Below the pieces are notes generated by a model. That model was given only the letters and a program-made list of their open reading frames with translations, was not told where the DNA came from and searched no databases. Source: SCGC-AG-212-J23 sp036406675 (GTDB lineage: Bacteria > Pseudomonadota > Gammaproteobacteria > Burkholderiales > SG8-39). Taken from it: 64,000 bases of DNA. Made by a program: the position numbers and the translations under genes. How positions within the stretch are numbered: the stretch's first letter is position 1; every line of letters begins with the position of its first letter. Below are positions 60,501-64,000 of this stretch, piece by piece. The stretch covers positions 1-64,000 of the forward strand of contig DASXAO010000131.1 in the NCBI GenBank assembly GCA_036406675.1, written 5' to 3'.

Positions 60501-60604
60501 GGGAGGTTGACGAAGGCCCAGATCCCGGCGCCGACGAAGAGCGCCACGCCGAGGACGACGAAGAGCGGCTGGTACAGCGCGAACGCGATGATGCGCTTGA
60601 TCAA
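57533..60604 (-). CDS. Heavy-metal RND efflux pump 2 (CzcA-type)
   Basis: A 1023-residue HME-RND pump, about half identical in pattern to pump 1 but clearly a separate lineage. Helix 4 is LSLGAMDFGIIVDGAVIVVEN with the two Asp and Glu of divalent-metal pumps; FPDVTDTQVTVISLYPGRAAEEVEKQVTVPLE and FLPELNEGAIWVNLTLPTS are family segments. It starts with TTG 60604, preceded by AAGGA, 3 bp after the adaptor stop. The order channel-adaptor-pump is that of czcCBA. Metal specificity unknown. Confidence 0.95.
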   Translation of the reverse strand: MIKRIIAFALYQPLFVVLGVALFVGAGIWAFVNLPVEAFPDVTDTQVTVISLYPGRAAEEVEKQVTVPLEVALSGLPGAVRMFSHTQFGLSFLILTFDDRANGYFSRQQVVERLREVDLPDGVQAELAPFSTAIGEIYRYRIKGDKHTPRELRTYQDWVVSRQLRLVPGVADIVSLGGLVKQYEVRPDLAKLRDYKVTLGQLSQAIQRGNANAGGSYVEQGRQQYLIRGIGLFTGIEDIENVVVAERGGTPILVRNLATVELGAVPRQGIAGQDGEDDIVTGVVLMRRGENPSEVLKRVRAKVDSLNDTALPGGVKVVPIYDRTWLIGKTLRTVFGNLAEGALLVSLVLYLFLGNARAAAIVALTIPLALLATFLGLTWVGIPANLLSLGAMDFGIIVDGAVIVVENIFRRLTEARHAHREFGHGEFKNAILEAATEVGRPTLFSMLIIIAAHIPIFTLQRHEGRIFAPMAYSVVFALIGALVLSLTLVPLLASAMLRKKLPEEDNRLVRAAKRLYQPALDKALQNPRKILLGAVLALAASLMLVPRLGTEFLPELNEGAIWVNLTLPTSVSVSEAQELTGRVRSAIRRVPEVLTVTSKSGRPEDGTDPKLINMAELLVDLKPENEWRKGVDKPAILAQMDAEVSKIPGLEPSFSQPIRDNVLESISQIDGQIVIKVFGDDLDVLRDQAEQVLRQVSTVPGVARAFVDRLGELPQIQVRVDRARAARYGLNVADVQDVIESALGGKAVTQVWEGEQRFAVAVRLPEEERTLTRMQSLLVATPGGAYVPLSEVTTFKTIGGMMNIAREDGKRVLAIGVFIRGRDMGGVVADMQGRVAEHVRLPEGYSITWSGEFENQERAMRRLAVIVPVSILIIFLLLFDAFKSFSSALVIIANIPFSVIGGILALWITGIYLSVSAAIGFIALFGQAVLNGVVMVTLFNQLRASGVPLAQAVREGAMTRLRTVLMTALLASLGLAPMALSTGIGSETQKPLAVVVIGGLVTATLLVLFVLPVLYSLFSKKQA

Positions 60605-60607
60605 GCC

Positions 60608-61735
60608 TCAGTCCTTCGAGGCGAGCAGGCGCTCGAGCAGGAGGTTGCCGTCCACCACCACCTTGTCGGTCGCGGCGATCCCGCCGAGCACCGCCTGGTA
60701 GCCGTCGCTGATGGGCCCGGGCACGATCGCGCGCCGCGCGTAGCGGCCGGCCCCCTGGTCGATGAACACGAAGTGCTGCTCGCCGCGCAGGTAGACTGCC
60801 CGCGTGGGCACGAGGTAGCCGCTCGCCGCGGGAAGCTTGAGCTCCGCGACCGTGAACATCTCGGCCTTCAGGCGCTCGTCCGGCTCGTCGACTACGCCGC
60901 GCACCTTCACCGTGCGCGTCTGCGGGTCGACGAGCTCGGCGACGTGCATCACGCGCCCCGAGATCCGGTCCTCGCCGAGCGAGGCGGTGGAGAGCTTGAC
61001 CTCGGTGCCGGCCTTCACGCGCGCGATGTCCTGCTCGGAGACGTCGAGCAGGAACCACAGGCGCGCCGGGTCCGAGACCACGAACAGCGGCTTGTCGCCT
61101 TGCGAGTCGGTGCGCAGCTCCTGCCCGGGATTGAGGTTGCGCTCCACCACCACGCCCGCGACCGGCGAGCGCAGCGCGAGCCGCTGGTCGACGGTGTCGT
61201 CCTTGCCGTAGAGCTTCAGCCGCGCGTTCGCCCGCGCGCGCTCGCTCGCGGTGCGGGCAACCTCGGCCTCGGCCGCCTGCAGGTCCTTGGCCGGCGCCAC
61301 GCCCGCCTGCGCCAGCTCGCGGATCCGCTCGAGGTTCTTTTGCGCGAGCGAATAATCGTTCTCGGCCTTGCGCGCCTCGGCCTGGGCCACCCCGAAGTCG
61401 GGCGCCGCGAGCACCGCGAGCGCCTGGCCGCGTGCCACGCGCTCGCCCGGGCGCGCCTCGATCGACTGGACGCGCCCGGCGAACGGCGCGAACACGCGCG
61501 CGGTGCGGTCCTCGTTCCAGACCAGGCGCCCGTTGAAGCGCAGCGTCACCTCGCGGCGCGGCTCGACCGGCACCGCGACGATCTGGTCGAGCATCGGGCT
61601 CGCCTGCGGAAACACGAGGATGCTGTGCTGCTCCACCGTCGGCTGCTGCGGCGGCTCGTTCTCCTTCTTGTCCCAGCATCCCCACGAGAGAAGGCCGGCA
61701 CACAGCCCCGCGACGACCAGTTTCCCGGCGCTCAT
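60608..61735 (-). CDS. RND periplasmic adaptor 2 (CzcB-like)
   Basis: A 375-residue adaptor. Signal MSAGKLVVAGLCAGLLSWGCWDK, perhaps lipidated at the Cys. Barrel-sandwich FAGRVQSIEARPGERVARGQALAVLAAP, hairpin EARKAENDYSLAQKNLERIRELAQAGVA, and LRSPVAGVVVERNLNPGQELRTD; a beta-barrel VSEQDIARVKAGTEVKLS. Its start overlaps the channel gene stop (ATGA). No metal-binding His stretch is present. Confidence 0.9.
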   Translation of the reverse strand: MSAGKLVVAGLCAGLLSWGCWDKKENEPPQQPTVEQHSILVFPQASPMLDQIVAVPVEPRREVTLRFNGRLVWNEDRTARVFAPFAGRVQSIEARPGERVARGQALAVLAAPDFGVAQAEARKAENDYSLAQKNLERIRELAQAGVAPAKDLQAAEAEVARTASERARANARLKLYGKDDTVDQRLALRSPVAGVVVERNLNPGQELRTDSQGDKPLFVVSDPARLWFLLDVSEQDIARVKAGTEVKLSTASLGEDRISGRVMHVAELVDPQTRTVKVRGVVDEPDERLKAEMFTVAELKLPAASGYLVPTRAVYLRGEQHFVFIDQGAGRYARRAIVPGPISDGYQAVLGGIAATDKVVVDGNLLLERLLASKD

Positions 61736-62967
61736 TTCGCTTCCAGCATGTCGGCCGTGGTCTGCGCGGCGCGCCACGCGGCGTACGCCTTGGCATGGTC
61801 GGTGCGCGCCGTCAGCGCCTCGAGGCGGACCGCGCGCAGGGTGCGGCGCGCATCGAGCACCTCGAGCACCGAGCTCGCGCCGCGGCGGAAGGCGAACTCC
61901 ACCGCTTCCGAGCTGCGGCCCGCCGCCGCGAGGAGCGACGAGTCGAAGCGCTCCATCCGCTCGGCGGCCGAATTGAGGTCGCTCGCGGCGCGGCGCAGCT
62001 CGCCCATGGCGATGGCGCGCGCGCGCTCGAGCTGGTCTAGCGCGGCGTAGCGGTCGACTTCCGCCTTGCGGATGTCGCCCGAGAAGTCGTAGCCGGTGAA
62101 AAGCGGCACCGAGATGCCGAACCCGACCGAGTTTGCGGGGTTGGTGCCGGGGAAATGCTCGTACTGCGCGCCGAGCGTCACGTCGCGCGTGCGCTGGGCG
62201 CGGGCGAGGTCGCGCAGGCGCTCGGCCGCCTCGACGCGCGCCTTCGCCGCCTGCACGTCGGGGCGCGCTTCCACCGCCTCGGCGAGCGCCGCCGCATCGG
62301 CGCGCTGCGGCGCCGGCCACGCATCCGCGGCGGCCAGCTCGGCGGCCGCCGCTTCCTCGCCGATGAGATACGCCAGCGCGAGCTGCGCCCGGGCGAGGTC
62401 GGCGCGCGCCGCCCGGGCATCGTTCTGCGCACGCCCCTGGTCCACTTCGACCTTCGCCACGTCGGCCGCCGCGAGGTCGCCGGCCTTGAGGCGCGTCTGG
62501 GCCGCCTTGAGCGTGTCGCCGAAAAGCTCGGCGGTCTCGTCGAGCACCTGAGCGCGCTCCTGCGCCTGCTTGAGGTCGAAGTAGGCCGCCCGCGCCGCGG
62601 CGAGCTGCTGGCGCAGCACGTCGAGCGAGTCGCGCTGCGCCGCGAGCCGCAGCCCGGAGGCGGCATCGAGGCGCAGGCTGCGCTTGTCGCCGCGCTCGAA
62701 CGGCTGGTCGATTCGGAAGACGGTGTCCGCCCCCTGCCCCTGCGGGGTACCGCCGGCGATGCTGGTGCTGTTGACCGAGAACGTCGCGTTCGGCCGGGCG
62801 CCCGCGATCACCGTCTGCGCGTCGGCGGACTCGAGGGCACGCCGCGCCGCCAGCAGCTCGCGGTTGTTGCGGGCGACGAGCGCCTCCACTTGCGCGAGCG
62901 TGAGTTCTCGCGCGAGCGCCGGCGCCGCGAACCCGACCACCACAAGAGACAGAACCGCCAACCGCAC
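61732..62967 (-). CDS. TolC-family outer-membrane channel of RND operon 2 (CzcC-like)
   Basis: A 411-residue channel. Signal peptide MRLAVLSLVVVGFAAPALA, then two OEP repeats: ALVARNNRELLAARRALESADAQTVIAGARPN and EFAFRRGASSVLEVLDARRTLRAVRLEALTA. GTG start at 62967; no in-frame ATG lies upstream. It is first in the operon, 24-41 bp downstream of the shared 16-bp element and the CCCTGAC repeats. Confidence 0.9.
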   Translation of the reverse strand: MRLAVLSLVVVGFAAPALARELTLAQVEALVARNNRELLAARRALESADAQTVIAGARPNATFSVNSTSIAGGTPQGQGADTVFRIDQPFERGDKRSLRLDAASGLRLAAQRDSLDVLRQQLAAARAAYFDLKQAQERAQVLDETAELFGDTLKAAQTRLKAGDLAAADVAKVEVDQGRAQNDARAARADLARAQLALAYLIGEEAAAAELAAADAWPAPQRADAAALAEAVEARPDVQAAKARVEAAERLRDLARAQRTRDVTLGAQYEHFPGTNPANSVGFGISVPLFTGYDFSGDIRKAEVDRYAALDQLERARAIAMGELRRAASDLNSAAERMERFDSSLLAAAGRSSEAVEFAFRRGASSVLEVLDARRTLRAVRLEALTARTDHAKAYAAWRAAQTTADMLEAK

Positions 62968-62992
62968 CTCTGGACCTTCAGGATCCGAAATG

Positions 62993-63008
62993 AGGCGGGC
63001 AGGTTACA
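62993..63008 (-). promoter_or_regulatory. Shared 16-bp promoter element upstream of RND operon 2
   Basis: Identical over 16 bases to 56853-56868 and at the same distance from the start codon (25 bp). TAACCT is the likely -10. The direct CCCTGAC repeats 63027-63044 lie where a regulator contacting the -35 region would bind. Confidence 0.6.
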
Positions 63009-63026
63009 GAGCTAGAACGCGAAACT

Positions 63027-63044
63027 CCCTGACTACACCCTGAC
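63027..63044. promoter_or_regulatory. Direct repeats of CCCTGAC, 11 bp apart
   Basis: CCCTGAC at 63027-63033 and again at 63038-63044 are spaced one helical turn apart, the pattern for OmpR-family response regulators that control metal efflux. A reverse-complement half, TCAGGG (63054-63059), completes a possible dyad with the second copy and could alternatively be a weak terminator for the VOC gene upstream. Confidence 0.45.
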
Positions 63045-63084
63045 CTGGAGCTTTCAGGGCGAAGTTTTGCTCAATCCTCAGCGC

Positions 63085-63627
63085 TCACGCGGTGGTCTTG
63101 ATGCCGAGTTCCTTAAGCTCGCCGACTTCAGCGCCGTCGTCCATCGAGAAGCGGTCGCCGAAGTCGAACAGGTCCTCGTTCTGGAACCCGGGATAGTGCT
63201 GGATCTCCCACCAGTTATGGTCGAGGTCCTCCATATAGAAGGAGTAGACCCCGTGCTGCATGACGGGCTTCAGCACCTGCCGGATCTTGTACTTCTCCTT
63301 GTGCTTGAGCGCGGCCTCGTAGGCGGCGTCGACCTCCTCTTTGGTGCGCACGTCCATGCCCCAGTGGTTGAGGACGTTCACCGGGTGCACCGCCTCGCCG
63401 ACCTCGACCGCGACGATGTGGAACTTGAGCCCCAGGCGCACCACGATCGCGGGCTTCGCGTGGCGCACGCACTCGAGGCCGAGGAACTCCTCGTAGAACC
63501 GGCGCGATTCCCTGAGGTTGTACACCTCCATGGTGCCGTGAGACAGCACGAACGCCTTCACCACGGCGTTCTCGTTCTTCGGGTCGGCGATGCCGTCCTG
63601 GATGATCTCCCGAGTCGCTACCGTCAT
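63085..63627 (-). CDS. VOC-family metalloprotein (glyoxalase/extradiol dioxygenase-like)
   Basis: A 180-residue vicinal-oxygen-chelate protein. Candidate metal ligands are the His of FVLSHGTMEVYN, the His of LNHWGMDV, and the Glu of NWWEIQHYP; SRRFYEEFLGLECVR is the VOC helix. Family members are glyoxalases, extradiol dioxygenases or resistance proteins, and the substrate is unknown. Strong Shine-Dalgarno GAGGAGG. It lies 13 bp after the flavin reductase, in the same operon, which suggests ring-cleavage or aromatic catabolism. Confidence 0.85.
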   Translation of the reverse strand: MTVATREIIQDGIADPKNENAVVKAFVLSHGTMEVYNLRESRRFYEEFLGLECVRHAKPAIVVRLGLKFHIVAVEVGEAVHPVNVLNHWGMDVRTKEEVDAAYEAALKHKEKYKIRQVLKPVMQHGVYSFYMEDLDHNWWEIQHYPGFQNEDLFDFGDRFSMDDGAEVGELKELGIKTTA

Positions 63628-63640
63628 GTGCTCCTCCTCG

Positions 63641-64000
63641 TCAGGAAGCCGGAAGCTTGTCCGCTTCGGTCAGGAAAGAATCGGCGAAGAACGCCTCGGC
63701 TGGCAAGCCGCGCTGCGAACCGAAGTCGGCGCGCGCCGCGTCGACCATCACCGGGGCGCCGCAGGCATACACCTCGACCCCCGACATGTCCGGGAAGTCC
63801 TCCATCACGGCGCGGTGGACGAACCCGGTGCGGCCGCTCCAGCGGCATTCCGGCGTCGGATCCGACAGCACCGGCACGAAGCGGAAGTTCTGCCGGCTCC
63901 ATTGCCCCGGCACGTCGAGCATGTAGAGATCGCGGCGCGCGCGGCAGCCCCAATAGAGAGTGATCGGCCGCGCGAGGTTCTTCTCGAAGGCGGCCTCGCA
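63641..64000 (-). CDS. C-terminal part of a ferredoxin-type flavin reductase (window edge)
   Basis: The gene starts beyond the window. The visible 119 residues carry ARPITLYWGCRARRDLYML, the NAD-binding pattern of ferredoxin reductase-like proteins, then VEVYACGAPVMVDAARADF, the second NAD motif, and end LTEADKLPAS. This is the reductase component of a multi-component oxygenase or a CDP-glucoseen-like reductase. It is followed by the VOC gene, 13 bp away. Confidence 0.85.
   Translation of the reverse strand, partial: CEAAFEKNLARPITLYWGCRARRDLYMLDVPGQWSRQNFRFVPVLSDPTPECRWSGRTGFVHRAVMEDFPDMSGVEVYACGAPVMVDAARADFGSQRGLPAEAFFADSFLTEADKLPAS

Noticed and set aside
57453..61796. Minus-strand open frame of 1447 codons
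   Set aside because: It lies out of frame over pump 2 and adaptor 2 and is Arg/Ala rich without any domain; the real genes have full RND and adaptor motifs.

Overview
The window is dense, GC-rich (by eye well above 65% G+C) bacterial chromosome. About 64 protein genes fill it, many overlapping by ATGA or GTGA, and no gap exceeds 300 bases. The gene content points to an uncultured or poorly characterised betaproteobacterium, probably Burkholderiales-like: four orphan Bug (TctC-type) solute receptors and a TAXI receptor with no membrane subunits nearby, a periplasmic nitrate reductase operon, two CzcCBA-type metal efflux operons, PqiA/PqiB, EttA and glutaminyl-tRNA synthetase. I see no rRNA, tRNA, CRISPR array, insertion sequence or phage gene. 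The lineage is an inference from gene families, not from a marker search.

Layout. 1-2.1 kb: glnS and a secreted EF-hand protein. 2.2-3.9 kb: a coupled operon of a cupin and a three-subunit, cobalt-type nitrile hydratase / thiocyanate hydrolase-like enzyme whose beta subunit is split in two. 3.9-8.3 kb: a JmjC-like protein with a GNAT-fold protein, a YflT-like stress protein, and CHAD plus ParB-like genes. 8.6-11.8 kb: epoxide hydrolase, glutathione transferase and a minimal PqiA/PqiB pair. 11.9-24.1 kb: a long plus-strand run of MFS exporter, TPR-methyltransferase, thioesterase, EamA exporter, glycerophosphodiesterase, rhomboid, amidohydrolase/decarboxylase, a repeat-rich secreted protein, a Bug receptor, and a PLD-VTT fusion with an EEP-family partner. 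24.1-34.4 kb: a second EF-hand protein, DUF3300, a Bug receptor coupled to a single-cysteine Asp/Glu-racemase-superfamily enzyme, TAXI, BON, another Bug receptor divergent from a SnoaL-PadR-HAAS operon, an alpha/beta hydrolase, a fourth Bug receptor and DoxX. 34.5-42.6 kb: diheme cytochrome, a CDGSH / flavin reductase / patatin operon, a Rieske oxygenase coupled to a signal-less substrate-binding-like protein under a divergent LysR, and a GH15 glycosidase. 42.6-51.4 kb: napABCE, cardiolipin synthase, EttA, PagL and a CorC-like protein. 51.4-63.0 kb: two metal RND efflux operons with different gene orders but an identical 16-bp promoter-proximal element. 63.1-64.0 kb: a VOC protein and the 3' end of a flavin reductase running off the window.

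How the genes work together. The window mixes uptake and breakdown of organic acids and aromatics or xenobiotics (Bug/TAXI receptors, Rieske oxygenase, resorcylate-decarboxylase-like amidohydrolase, epoxide hydrolase, nitrile/thiocyanate hydratase-like enzyme), envelope maintenance (Pqi, PLD-VTT, Cls, PagL, DoxX, patatin), metal detoxification and anaerobic or redox-balancing nitrate reduction. The items most worth following are the split-beta nitrile hydratase-like operon, the arylmalonate-decarboxylase-like/Bug pair, the duplicated-module secreted protein, the cytosolic substrate-binding-like protein with the Rieske oxygenase, and the shared RND promoter element.
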